Origin: Epiperipatus broadwayi | Lineage: Eukaryota > Onychophora > Udeonychophora > Euonychophora > Peripatidae | Length of the DNA: 64,000 nucleotides | Reading direction: 5' to 3' | Assembly: GCA_028023455.1 (NCBI GenBank) | Contig: JAQFVV010012424.1 | Coordinates: 471,001-535,000, forward strand | Part shown: in pieces, positions 12,227 to 25,200 of the stretch | How the letters are laid out: every line of letters begins with the position of its first letter | Numbering within the stretch: the stretch's first letter is position 1 | The notes under the pieces: model-generated | Databases searched by the model: none | What the model was told of the DNA's origin: nothing | The model's input: only the letters and a program-made list of their open reading frames with translations | Made by a program: the position numbers and the translations under genes

Positions 12227-13059
12227 TGTTATAATAACTATTAATATATCACACATATTTGATATTATAGCAAACATTTATTCTAGGTCAAATAATATGC
12301 ATTTATGTAAAAAAAATTCTTAGCAAAATTATTCATTTATAATGTACTATTTGTTCAATCTGTTTCTTGTTTTGTTTTCTCTTTGAGAATTGGAATGTCC
12401 ATACATGGGAATGGTATATAAAATTTATAGATATATAGTATTATATAGTCAACCCAATACTTATCTAATAGCAATGCATTTTCTGTTGAATTCACTGTAT
12501 CATTAGATATCTTTAATTCCTGGAATTTCAAATTCAATTGATGAAGAATTAAGGATTGTAAAAAAAGATTTTGCCCAATTATGCTATGAGTATGAAACAA
12601 TGTTCGATACTTACATATAAGTAAATTTAATTTTCAAAGATATGTTGTGTTGTTGAAAGTCTCTAGGTATTTTTATATCTACTATATATTCTTTATTAAC
12701 TTATAGCTATCACTGACCTAATTATGCTTTAAAGATAGCCATCATTAATACAGAAAGTGGAGTTGTTATTTACATCTTTGTTAAAAATGATTCTTTAAAT
12801 CTTTGAAAGTTAAATTTACTTAATTAATTAAATAAAACATACTATCAAATATTTAGCAATCATAAATAATGAAGATTAACGTTTTATTACCAGACTAAGA
12901 CATAAGTGCCAGTTGTTCATATAAAGAAAACTTTTATTTCTTGCAAAGATAGCAGAAAAATATTTTTTAAAGAGTTTAATAAATGTGATGTTAAGAAAAG
13001 TAATTGTGAATCTCATTGGAAATATTAATAATGTTTATGTAAAGTCAAAGTCAGCTAGT
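12227..13059. other. AT-rich gap; one unassigned 81-codon minus frame
   Basis: No gene is supported. A minus-strand frame at 12355-12600 (starts MFHTHSIIGQNLFLQ) has a fairly balanced composition but no recognisable domain or splice context. I treat it as unassigned. Confidence 0.3.
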
Positions 13060-15200
13060 CTTCCATTTTTGCACAAAACATGGATTACTTCTCAAATAAC
13101 TTTCTTTAAGAAGAAAAACTCTCCCTACAATAATGCCACCAAGTGCAAACCTTAGTAATCATATGATGTTTTTAAAAAAAAAATTATAAATAAACTTTGT
13201 CATACCCATGCTTAAAATTATAATACAATGTGGTTAATGTCCCTAGTCATTTAATAGCTTTGTTTCTTTCTCTTATCAATTGTGGCCACTATCTCACTTG
13301 CACCAGACAAATGATTGCCTAGAATTAATTGGTCTGCCTGGGTTTGGGTTACTTTAGATTGTCATACAATCTAATGTTTTTCCAGATTATGAATGTTTTT
13401 CCTCCACTACTATTTTTCCAATATAGTGTAAGTCTAATGGTTCCTTCCCATCCATATAGTCAACATTAGCTATATTACTGATCTTACTGGTGAGTTTTTC
13501 TGGAATTTTAAAATTATTTCAAACTTTTGCACACCTTTCTGGACATGCAGTGTCATATTGATTATGTCAAGAAATTCAATCGCTTGATGATCTTTCACTT
13601 CCCAAAATCAAGTGCTTGATCTTTGTTGGCATAATGTGACAAAGTGATGTCCTAAGTATCCTTAATTTATCAACCTGGTGTTTATAAAACTGATTGTAGC
13701 ACTTTTGCCAAATTTAAGATGGAATCTTTCTTGAGCATTTAAGTACAAATTTAATTTTGTCATTCCTTTATCCTAAAATAACTTACATGAGTTTATTAAT
13801 CAGCAATATTCACCTCTCCTTTGGTGGATCTTAAAAGTAGTTATATGTTAGCATCCTTATTTCTATCTCAAATGATTGAACTTAAAACTATCAAGGTGCT
13901 CCAAGCATGTATGAACTACATCACATTTAAATACCTGCATTTTCAACATTGGATTAATGCTAAAGTAGAATTTACATATTCCTGTGTCTCTGAATTCATG
14001 GTCTTCTTTTGACAAAATTTCTTTCTTATTTGCCATATTTTATCAGACCATACTTAAATTCAGTGCTGATGCTTCTATTCAATTTTTCACACTGATTTTC
14101 AATTTTCTTTATTGTATCAGCTATGTTTTTAGTGTCCCTAATCTTTGGATGGTTATCTATCATTGCTTCTCTTCATCTTCTGATGCTTAAATCTTAACAT
14201 GTTCCTTTTCTTTTCTGCATTTAAGTCTCAGTTCTATTTATAATGTTCTGAACAGATTTATGAGTTCTACTTTGCTGCTATCTGTAAATAATTTTTTCAA
14301 AATATTATTTTTTATATCTCTCTATTTTGTATTGGTGAGAAAGTATTCATTTATTATTAACACTTGCAAAGCGTATGCACAATTAGCTTAAAAGGCTGAT
14401 ATTTGAATGCTTTCATAATATAATTTCTTTTTTAATGCTTTTCGTGACCTGTTGCATAACCTTTCAACTTCTTTTTTCATTTTATCCAAACTTTGTTGAA
14501 TTATCTTCAACTTTATTTATTGCTTCTAGATAACCTTCTGTAGACTTTTTTATTTATTTTTTACTTTTGTTCAAGCTTTTCAGTAGTTCTGGTATAGTTT
14601 TCCTTTTTTATTATATTTCTTGTATAGTTCTACTATCATCATCCATGCCTGGAATATTTCAAAGTTAAAAATTTCTTTTATATTGTGATGATTCTCTTTA
14701 TCTTACTTGCTGTTCAACCATCTGTTTTGTTGATGATACTGCATTTGATCACTGATTTATGTTCATTGACATTCACTTTCTTGCATTGCTGGATGCTCTC
14801 TATTCATATGCTGTTATATTTCTTGTTTCATTTATTTAGTTTCAGATCTGGAAATATTTTATGTGATCCCTCTTCTATTTTCCTTTCTAAATAATATTAT
14901 TACTATACTTTTCATATATATACTGCTTACTCTTATCCTGAAATGGTGATAACCATCCCAAAAATCTTTCCAAAACCTCTTAATATTGAACTGCTCCTTT
15001 TTACATACTTTTTTTTATATTAAGTTGTTTGATCTAACTTCTTCATATTTATTTTTATTAACCCATTCTTTACTCTCTATTGTGTACTGCGTATACACAT
15101 ATGTGTGTGATAACTATTATTATTTAATATTAGATGCAAAGTGCATTAAAATATTTTTATTTAGAGAATATCATGCTATTCATTGTTAAATATATATAAT
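13060..15200 (-). other. Possible decayed coding element, unidentified
   Basis: The plus strand is pyrimidine-rich in phrases. The minus strand gives short charged peptide stretches interrupted by many stops (for example ISNIANVDYMDGKEPLDLHY near 13.45 kb and a Lys/Glu-rich stretch near 14.4 kb). This is the look of an old transposon coding region, but I could not place it in a family. Plus-strand hydrophobic open frames here (13.8-15.2 kb) are antisense shadows. Confidence 0.3.
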
Positions 15201-17899
15201 AGATATTATTGATTTGTCACAGCAGATAGCCAACTATAAAATTTCATGATACTTTGATCATTATTTCTCAATAGTTAGTCAACAGTAATGGTAAGTAATA
15301 CCTGGCCACATATTTACAGGCCAAACATAGTGGTATATAAGCATGTAATTGGGCCTCATTTGAATACACAAAGATAATGGAATGCATAGATGACATAATA
15401 AAAAATAAAAAATATAAATAAATTCTGTAAACAAATACATATAACCAAAAGCCCAAAATCAGAATTATAATCTCAGATGTATATGCCTAAAAAATAAATA
15501 TATCATTCTTCAAATACATATCTTGGGAAAAGTTATATTGTTATAGAATCTTTCTACCAGTCATTCTATTAGTGACATGATGGTGCATATTTTGGATTGA
15601 TGATACCAGATAAGAGTCACCTATAATTTAAATTATATTGTTATAACCATCACATAATTAATTTATAGAATTCAATTCATTATTGTCTAAATGGTAACAA
15701 TATAGTAAACTAAAAAAAAGATTTAATATTTGATTATCACACTCATCATGAAACATTGTGTAAATCATTTAGTGAATAAAGAAATACATAGGCTTTACAT
15801 ATTAATAAAACAAAAACTTTAATAAAAACTATGTTTTAAACATGATATAATGTGAACATTAGCATTTCATAAATCTAATAATAATCTGTTCATTCACATT
15901 AATTTGAAAACAATAATTATTAGTTTAATTTATACATTATTTCACCTTTTTTTAATTACATGAAACTTTTTACTCTCGGCAAAAAGGCAAGCTCTATTGA
16001 CATATGTTTATATATATATTATACCAAAGTACATTGATATTAAAGTAATTATATGAGTCCCCTGTTTTAAAAATATAAAAGTTTAAAATTAAGAGAATAA
16101 AATGTAAAAACTAAAGAGCAGGGGGAAGGGGGAATTTTGTATTAAATAAAATAAACTGTAAACGCTGTTTAAAATAATAAGCTGTTTAAAATAAAAGATT
16201 ATTTTTGTTTAAAAGAAGGAAAAAAGTCTTGTAATAAATAAATGATTTAATATTCTTTAAATGAATTTTTAATAAAATAATAAAGAGATTTTGTTTTATT
16301 TTATAATAAATAAATATAAGTGCATGTGTGTATGTAATTTTTAATAAAAAGTAGACGCAGAAGCTGATTTTATTTCACGAGACGTACGCTGCTGCTAAAT
16401 AAAGTTTTCCATTGTTTAAAACAGTATAAATAGCTCAATTTTTGTTCATTCTTGGTCTGACTTTTTCATTTTAATAAAATATTTCTTGAAGTAATATTTC
16501 CAAAAATGTTGCATTGTTAAAACCAACATATTTGCAGTTGACCGAAAGCCGCTCTCTACGCATCTAAGATCTGCGATTAGTTCAGAAAGTAATCATGTTG
16601 AAATAGACTAAATGGACAGTGGAGTGTAGGGAATGCCAAACCAGACACAAAAATCATAACAAGTCACAGGATCCATGAAGGAATCATTTACCGGTCATCG
16701 ATGAATTAAGAGATAAATCCATTATGCTGTTTCTATCGTGTTTTAAAAACCTAGGTAATTATTTGACTTTGATAGCTCAACATTACCGATCTTTTCTTAA
16801 AATAAAGATAGACTTTATTAAAAGAACTTTGAACTTTTTGAATTAAACTTAAAAAAGAATAAACTTTAAAATTCAAAAGATAATATTTTGCAATAATAAA
16901 ATAAGTAAAAGCAGCTTCTATTAAATAATATTTTTGAAACAATGGCATGCACGTATGTGTGATTTGATTTATTTAAACTTAAAAAAAAAAGACAAAAATA
17001 AAATATGATGTAACATGTATAATTTATTTGCTAAAGTAATATATTAAAATGCTTATTTTAATCTTTAAAAAAAGAAGTGTGTGTGTGTCTCATTATAAGA
17101 TAAAACGATTTATTTATTTTTAAAATAATATAAAAAACACTTAAATTATTTTTCTTAAAACATTTATGTTTATTTCTGATACGTGCGGGTAAGTATAAAT
17201 ATTTATTTTATTAATAAAAGTAGGAGAGAAAAAATCTAATCATTAATAATAGTATTTTAGAAAAAAATCACTAATTTAAATCTATAAATGTTTTGACATT
17301 CAGTATAATGTTGTATTAATAGTTTTAAAGGATTGAAGTATTATTTAGAATGGATCGGGGAAAATTATTTTAGTTTTTAAAAAAAAAATAGTAGTAGCTT
17401 AGAAGAAGCAGCGTTTAAGATATACCTTTTGTTTTGTCTACTTAGTGGGTGGTTGGAACCGGTTGAGCTAGCGGGGATTTCAGATACCAAGTTATGTTGA
17501 TCAGATAAACATGCTAATTCTAATGTAATTAGCTGGTGCCTAAGGGATTTTTCTTTCTTTTTTTAAAAATAAAAATAAAGTATTTATTTGATCAGTGTAT
17601 ATTTGGTAGTCGAGTGTTGAATGTTATTGATAGTTCTCTGTTGATAATAGTTGACACTTGACCTGAAAACCAACCATTTTCTGAAAGGGAAATTTAGGAA
17701 GACAAAATATAATAAATATTAATTAATATTTTATTCGTCGATGCTTGGTGTTTGTTGTCTCCCGTAAGTTTAAGTAGTAAATTTTAAATTGTAAGTTTTA
17801 TAGCCTTAAGAGTTTTGAAGGCAGTAAATCTTAAGTATTAAAAAGTAAGTAGTATTAGTTTTTCGTTTTCTTTAATTGTTGTTCGGAGGAGGTTGGTTC

Positions 17900-17900
<1 letters not shown>
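15201..17900. other. AT-rich intergenic DNA with a TATA-like box near 16.43 kb
   Basis: No coding sequence is supported. A more complex segment at 16.36-16.75 kb has agtataaatagctc near 16425 and resembles a promoter or LTR start. Another at 17.40-17.52 kb is richer in G and C. Neither has a partner repeat in the window. Confidence 0.3.

Positions 17901-17933
<33 letters not shown>
17901..17933. repeat. AT/GT microsatellite
   Basis: Compound dinucleotide repeat, (AT) followed by (GT), running uninterrupted over about 33 bp. Confidence 0.9.
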
Positions 17934-19947
17934 AACAAATAACTATAACTATAACAGAAATTTTCTTTCCTTTTCTATCCTAAAATTGAAATACAAGCTT
18001 CTAGTCCCACATAGTTCATATTAAATGCAGTTGAGAAACAACATATAACATTTGAAATATTAAAAATAGTAGTCAAAAATGTTTGTTTAACATTCAAACA
18101 TAAACCAAATTAATAATAAAAAATTATAAACTAAATTAAATTAATAAACATAAATGTCCCTACATAGAGATATTTTAAGTCCAAATTCTGAAAAAAATTC
18201 TCAAATTTGTATATGACTTTTTTGAAGCTTGTAGATTAATTACACTTCTGGTGTTCACATTCTAGACTATTCAGATTTTTTCTGATGAGCTGTTCCTATG
18301 CTGACATTTTTTTAAAGATTTTTTTTCTTTCAGGTAATTAGTTACAATTTTATTACATCATCATATTGAGATTTGGCAGTTAAATTTTGTATATTCAATT
18401 GATTTCATCATAAGAGGCAAATAGGTTCTGAAGACAACACCTCAGAGAATCAGGCAGGCATCATCTTAACAGAATTTTTAGCAACTGGTATTGTAAAAGA
18501 AGTTAATTGCTTCTTTCATTGCCTACAACAATGCATTGAATATTTTTATGTTGGAATGGTGTACTGCAATTACAACTTCTGCATGGATTACCAGAATATT
18601 TTGATTTGATTATTGAAAAGAATATTCTTTGCCACTAAACCTATTTGAGATATCAGCCTGAAGTGAATCCAATATACAAAGATGGTAAAAGTCTTTAAAT
18701 TTTATTAAAACAAAATTATTAAAATAAAAGTTATAGTGAATACTAACAAGTATTTAAATATCACATAAGTCAACATTATACTATGTAATATACCATTTAA
18801 GAACTCAGTAATAATAATAATACATACTCTAGATACAATTTCAGCAAGCTAATGAGTCCTGATATGGGAATTATATATATATATCATGTTACAGCATATA
18901 AATAAATATATATATATACAAATGTAAAATGATTAGTAAAAGGGTATATACAGGCAACAAAAAAAATGAAAAACAATTGTTTCTATCCTATAAATACAGA
19001 TAAAAATAAATAATAATCTTCATCATTGACAATAATACCAGAAGATACCCAGCTACATTCATCAATAAGTTCCAACAAATCAAAGCCCAGCACAACAATA
19101 CTGCACCCTCAGACATTTTTGCTGCCACCTAGTCACTACTGAAACAACCATCCAAACTATAAAAGGTCATAGTCCAACAACAACCACATTGAATAGTATT
19201 CAGTGATATCCATTAATCTCAATGTAGCTCATCTTCACTAACTGCCTTCAACATCATCCACCATCAGACTACAGAATTTTCTCCCAAGTATCACAATCTA
19301 CCAGCCGTTCACCATGTGTAATTCTACTCTGAATTGACTTTGTTCTCTGTACAGCACCTATAACTTGATTTCATACTACACCGATTATAAGTTATCTCCC
19401 TATTGTACTCCAAGATTAATAATTAAAAGAAGAATAATCAAGATTAATTTAGTGACTATAAATAACTTCCAATATGGTACCAGATTTTATAATCTTAGAT
19501 CATATCTATCTATCTATTAAGATGAGTTTTATATTGAACTGTTTTGTAAGATTAAATAACTTCTATCCATCTCTGTATCCAAAACTAGTAGTAGCATTTG
19601 TAAAAAAATACATCTTCTGACCTGATTAATGTAACCCTGAAAATTAATCCATATAAATTCTGTACAATGTGATTGCACCTGTAACCCTTCAATCAAAATT
19701 ATGTAGTGCTACGTAACTCGAACGATTAATAAAGATTATTGTTGAAACATAATAATTCAATTCACTTTATTTATCATACAAAACTACAGCATTAAACCAA
19801 TTACAGAATTGCACCATAATTAATACACAATAATATAAATAAGCAAATATAAATATCAAATTATGAATATGTCTATATGCCACATTTCCTTGTAAGATAA
19901 GTAAAAAAAAAATTAAAATTTATTACAAAAATATTTTCATTAATAAA
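17934..19947. other. AT-rich intergenic DNA; C-biased segment at 19.02-19.42 kb
   Basis: No gene is supported. The 19.02-19.42 kb part is rich in CA/ACC words on the plus strand and poor in G, unlike its surroundings, and may be the remains of a transposable element. The rest is low-complexity AT DNA. Confidence 0.3.
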
Positions 19948-20023
19948 ATCTTGATTATAAATGCTAGGAAAATGAAACTAAGGTGATCTTGATTATAAAT
20001 GCTAGGCAAATAAAACTAAGGTG
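19948..20023. repeat. 38-bp direct tandem repeat, two copies
   Basis: Units at 19948-19985 and 19986-20023 share atcttgattataaatgctag and aaactaaggtg with two differences. They lie in what would be the 3' untranslated end of the minus-strand LINE at 20.2-21.1 kb, where short tandem repeats are common. Confidence 0.85.
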
Positions 20024-20218
20024 AAGAATTTAATGTGTTCGAGTGACAAAGTAAAATAAATTAGATGTGCATGTTTTATGTAAACAATTAACTAATTGTA
20101 ATATTCGAAATTTTGTTTGTTAAAATAATTTTCCGAGTGACAAAATTATACAAGAATTTAAAATCTCTGATCTTCTAATAGTTATTTAACTTAATATATT
20201 TAGAAAATTTATCATAGG

Positions 20219-21110
20219 CTAATTTAATTCTGATTTTTTTTTTTTTGAGCTTGGGTTCCAAACAGCAGATCCATATTTCAAAATAGGCAGAGCCAAAAAC
20301 ACAAACAATTTATGCTTTGAATTATGCCTTAAAATCACTACCATAATTTTAAAAGCTTTATTCACCATAGTTTCAATGTGTTGGTGAAATGACCCATTGC
20401 TAGCAAAAATAATGCCAAGGTCTTTCTGTACATCAACCAAATTTATTTTATAGTCTTCAATATAGTAAGGATAGTTTAAGATTTCCGATTGTCTGGAACA
20501 AGAAACAATTAAACATTTATCCATATTAATATCCATCTTATTTTTCCACCATTTCACAAAATTGTTAATCTCTTTTTGTAAAAATATGTAATCAGTAATT
20601 CAGTTAATATTCCTAAATATTTTATAATCAGTAATTCAGTTAATATTCCTAAATATTTTATAATTATCTATATAACACAAAAGTTGTAAAATTTTCAAAT
20701 TTTCTCCTAAATCATCTAAATAAATGGTGCAAAGATACAGCCTTGAGGTACTCCTATATTTTAAGAGTATGGATTAGAAAACTTGTTATTAAATTTCACA
20801 TAAGCAATTTATTTCCTAATAAAGGATTCAAACCATATAATCAAATTAGAAGAAAAAATTAATTTGTACATTTTATGAAGCAATATAGAATGATCCACTT
20901 TATCAAATGCTTTGGATAGATCAAAATAACATTTAGATGGCATTGATTCTCAAAGGCATTAGCATTATGATCAGTTATTGTTATAAGATTAATTTCATTT
21001 GGTTTATTAGGTAAAAACCCATGTTGCACATGAGTTAAAACCATATTTAATATCATTAATATTTTTTTCATAAATACACTTTTCAAAAATAATTATAATA
21101 ACAACAATAG
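20219..21110 (-). pseudogene. Jockey/CR1-like LINE reverse-transcriptase remnant
   Basis: Minus-strand fragments of one non-LTR reverse transcriptase, in order. Near 21.1-20.9 kb: a FEK..IY stretch, then HVQHGFLPNKPNEINLIT (RT block 2/3 with the QHGF motif) and, after a frameshift, a region matching the block with the first catalytic Asp (LSKAFDKVDH type, decayed here). Near 20.7-20.65 kb: a degraded Y-x-D-D box (CYIDNYKIF). At 20557-20219: the thumb-side region MKWWKNKMDINMDKC, VDVQKDLGIIF and LPILKYGSAVWNP, all typical of Jockey/CR1-type elements. Several frameshifts, the lost second catalytic Asp and a 36-bp internal duplication show it is inactive. The left flank down to about 19948 is probably its 3' UTR; the 5' end is truncated at about 21.1 kb. 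Confidence 0.8.
20590..20661. repeat. Perfect 36-bp tandem duplication inside the LINE
   Basis: Two identical adjacent 36-bp units (20590-20625 and 20626-20661), beginning aatcagtaattcagttaat. The duplication falls in the reverse-transcriptase region just after the degraded Y-x-D-D box and adds 12 codons to any reading, so it postdates loss of function. Confidence 0.9.
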
Positions 21111-21725
21111 TAGTATTAGTAATAATAATGTTTTATAGATGTAATAATAAAATAGTGTACTATTTAATAGAATTAGGCAAAAATAAATATCTCATCTAAT
21201 ATCTTTGATCTTAATATACGAGTTCAAAACAATAAAAATGTACATATTATTGTAATACACACTAATATTTATGTGACTTTTTATGCATACACAAAAAAGC
21301 ATTTCTAGATTATGTTGGTCTTTCAGTTACTATTCATGATCCAATCTTATTTAATCTTTTTGAATAGATATCTTTGACTCTTTTAAGTTTATTTTCTTCT
21401 CTTTTAGCTCTCATTGAATTTTTATAAAAAATTTCACTTGACATTTTTTTTTTGTTTTTTCTCTATTCTTATGTATATAATTTCCATCAGTTATATGCAG
21501 AATATCAGTAACAAGTATTTTCTATTAATCTGATACATTTATATATAAGGAAAGACAAAGGACAGGATGGCTCATCTAACAGATTCAACAGATGTTCATT
21601 ATGATGGCTTCAAGGGGATACCATTTAGATAAATTTTACAGCAAGCTTAACTTCTAGCAGACAAATGCAATTGGTGCACTCACTTCCATGATAAAGCTTA
21701 ACTTGCCATATTTTGATACTATTAT
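21111..21725. other. AT-rich intergenic DNA
   Basis: Contains short TAA/TAATAA repeats next to the LINE 5' junction and otherwise unremarkable AT-rich sequence. Confidence 0.4.
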
Positions 21726-22264
21726 ATCTCACCTTACCTTTAATTAATAGACTAGTCCAGATTCCAACTTGTTTTGTATGGATTAATCATTTATTGCTAT
21801 TGACCAATAGATATATGAATAGATAACACATAGCCAATAAGCTGATGCAGGCCAATGAATGCTGCTGCTTAGTGAATCTGATTGTTTTCATTATAGAAAG
21901 GGAGCTAACAATAAATAGCTAGTCCAGTTGGAGCTAAAGTGAGACAACAATTATTTACTATAAGACCTGAATGTGAGTAAGCACGTTGCCACTATATGGT
22001 CAAAGCAGTGAGGTAAATTCACATTAGAACTGGCAGCTGCTAGAAGTTATATCAGACATGAGGCAAGCTATCATTATACAACTGGAAGTATCACTGTATT
22101 TACCCCATCCTTAATTAAAACAATCAGATTCACTGAACTTCATTACCCATTGAACTGTATCTTCTATTTATATATCTATTGATTTATGGCCATGAATGCT
22201 CAATCCAATAAAGATATAATGAAATCTGAACTGTTTTATTAGTTGAATTCAGGTAAGGTGAGAT
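21726..22264. mobile_element. Foldback-type MITE (539 bp) with long inverted arms
   Basis: The ends are a perfect 14-bp inverted repeat, atctcaccttacct at 21726 and its complement ending at 22264. Further in, the arms pair imperfectly, including an 18-bp perfect inverted match at 21871-21888 with 22117-22134 (agtgaatctgattgtttt). Arms are about 165 bp and the unpaired centre about 230 bp. There is no coding capacity. The structure is that of a foldback/MITE; the superfamily is not recognised and no clear target-site duplication is seen. Confidence 0.75.
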
Positions 22265-25200
22265 GTAACAGATATTATCGATCTAATTTGCATTTTGAAA
22301 TTATGACTTAAGCATTTTTCTCAATTCATAACATTGTCAAGATCAAACAACAAATCCCTATTTTTTAATAAATATAATTTTACTGTACCTACATGTTTTT
22401 AAGAATTAATAACTTAATTATAATCCATTAAATTCTCCATTTTTTTTACAAAAGAAATTAATTATTTTTAATTAATTACCAAATCTAATAAAACTAATTT
22501 TATAAACAAGATAATTCTCTTAAAAATTAAAAATATAATCGACTTTTTATATTTTAATTTTGTTTTCTAAAATAAAAATATGTTTCACAGACGTCTTACT
22601 AAACATACATAAGGTTATTAAAGTTGCAAATTAGGTGTATCAAATTTTTCTCATATTTTAACTTTAATATTTATTTTCTTCAAAGCATTACGTTATTTGA
22701 CATTCAATCGCATTTAACAAAGAAAATGCTCATTAATATCAAAAGATTATGCAAGCTTATTCAATTCTTGATTCAGCATATATGTGCAGAACAGGTTTAT
22801 TTTCATAATACTAATCAAGTAATTACAACTGTACTAAATAATTAAAGTGCACGAATCATGTTTTCACTTTTTCACATCTGTTGTCTAAATTATTCATCAA
22901 ATTCCTAAGCAACTTACTTCAACTTTATTATTATTTATTAAATTAATTATTAGTCATTTTATGGAATTGTCAAGTTTTGAATAAGAACATTTTGAACACT
23001 TTATAAAAATAGAATTTAAATACTGTTATAGTGTATTCTATATTTCTAATATTAATTTATTATTAAATGATAGTTATTAATTCTAAACAATAGTGTATCT
23101 TATATACTATACCAATTTTTTTTTTTTTTTGGTAGCACATATTTGTGATCAATAAAACTATCCTGTGCATTAGTTATTCAACTTGCTCTATAAGTAAACA
23201 AAACATTTACTCTTAGGATCATGGATTATATTAACTTTCATATATATACTTCAATAGATTTTAAAATAAGAAAATGTTCATTTATGTTATAATTGTTTAA
23301 AATTGGATCACTATACATCATAAATTATTCATTTTATCAAAACATTTATATCAATAATATGACTTTATAATTATACATAATATATAGGCACAGACTTTCA
23401 CATGACTTGCCATCCTCCACTCTATCTCATAATATTTAGTTTCAGTGTACCTTTTTTATGGGTTCATTGTTGATGTCTGTTTTTGAGGACTTTTAAATAA
23501 TTCTCTACTTTTAATTGTTCTCCACTCACACGCTGTACTATATATCTTAGTGTCTGTAAACTAAAAAAAAATCACAATTTATATTGCTATATATGTAATT
23601 TTGTCTCAGTCAGCATAAATTAGTTATAATATTTTATACTTTTGTAAGTAACATTTGATTTTTTTTTTCATGCTTAAAATTTATTGTCTAAGGTAAGCTT
23701 AGATGCACAATTTATATTTGATGTTTTTGCATTTCTGACACATTTGATGAACCAAAATATTTATGCCTTGATTAAACATAGAACAATTATGGAAAAGCAT
23801 GGAAACCAAAAAGTATATATAAATGGTTAAAAGATTTCAAATCTACTTACTAGGTTTAGGTGTTTGAGTATAAACATGCATTATAATAACACTAATGGAA
23901 TATAACTTATATTAGCCATTCAGTGCCAAGATAATCTCCAGTGATAGATTGTGTCTTTTTTTTTTCTAAACAAGAAAGAATGTACCCACGATGTTGTTCT
24001 GAATCAAATATTTCAATGCAGTCTATCTGATAATCCATTTTGGAGATTTCAGTGTATAACTGATTCATTTCCAATATTACTATACTTTAAGCTTGTTTTC
24101 TTTTTTAGTCTGCACATTGTAAAATTAAATGATAGTTTTTTACTTATGTGGATTTTTTCCCTCTCACATCAGAAAAAATATCAAAACAATGTAAATATAA
24201 TTAAATCTTTCAAGATTGAAACTATACGTGTGTATACTCTATGATTTCAGTGTGTTATTATCCATGACTGCAATTTTATTTCATGTTATTATTTTATTAC
24301 TAATAATGTTTAGTTCAGTGTACAAGAGTAATCTATGATTAAATAATTTGTCTTGTTTGAAGTGTGACCAGCCACTGCAAACATTACCTCATATGGCTAC
24401 TCTCCAATAAAAATGCTTACAAGAGTTTCAATAAAACAACAAAGAAGACAAAAAAAAATCATTAAAGAAAAAGATAATAATCATCATTACTAGATACCAG
24501 TGTTCTGAAATATTTAGTGCAGTGGTAGAAGGATGAACTTAGCAGTCCTGCTGATTCAATTTCTTTCATGATATTTTTTTAAGAATGAATAGTTTTTAAA
24601 AATGCTTTAAAGCCCATCTGATATCTCAGTTGATATAATCCCTAATTGTGGTACCCTGAGACTAGTGAAAGCAAAGCAACTGCTCTGACTTTTAAAAGAG
24701 TATTCCTTGTGGACATCATTAAATGTCTACTACAGTTGGCATTTGGATTAATGATCATCTTTGTCGCCTTATGTGCTTTAATCCCTTTAAAATATAAAAT
24801 GTTAAATTTATATATTTCTTAAGAACCTCTTTTATATAACTATGATTATATCATGAGTCATAAAATAGTGACAATAAATAAATTCTGACATGACTTTTGA
24901 TGAATAAAGAAATCAATCCATAAAATACAAATACATTCACTTTAATACCATTAAGAGTTTATTTATTTGACTTTTCTGCAGCAACTTTTTTTCATGAGAT
25001 ACTTCAAACTTCAAATTTAATTAAAGATAATTCTAATAATGTGACCAAGATCTATCTTTTGAACAAAATTAATTCACATTTATCATATTATACATTTTTA
25101 CAAGACTTTTTGTTCATATGAGTATCATAGACAATGTATTATAAATGTGTTTTGATAAAATCATATTGAAATTCATCATTCCAGCATTTAAGTCTTTCAG

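Noticed and set aside
14685-14894. Hydrophobic frame with VLLMILHL resembling an RT box
   Set aside because: The surrounding residues do not fit a reverse transcriptase, and the strand texture suggests coding-like remains on the other strand.
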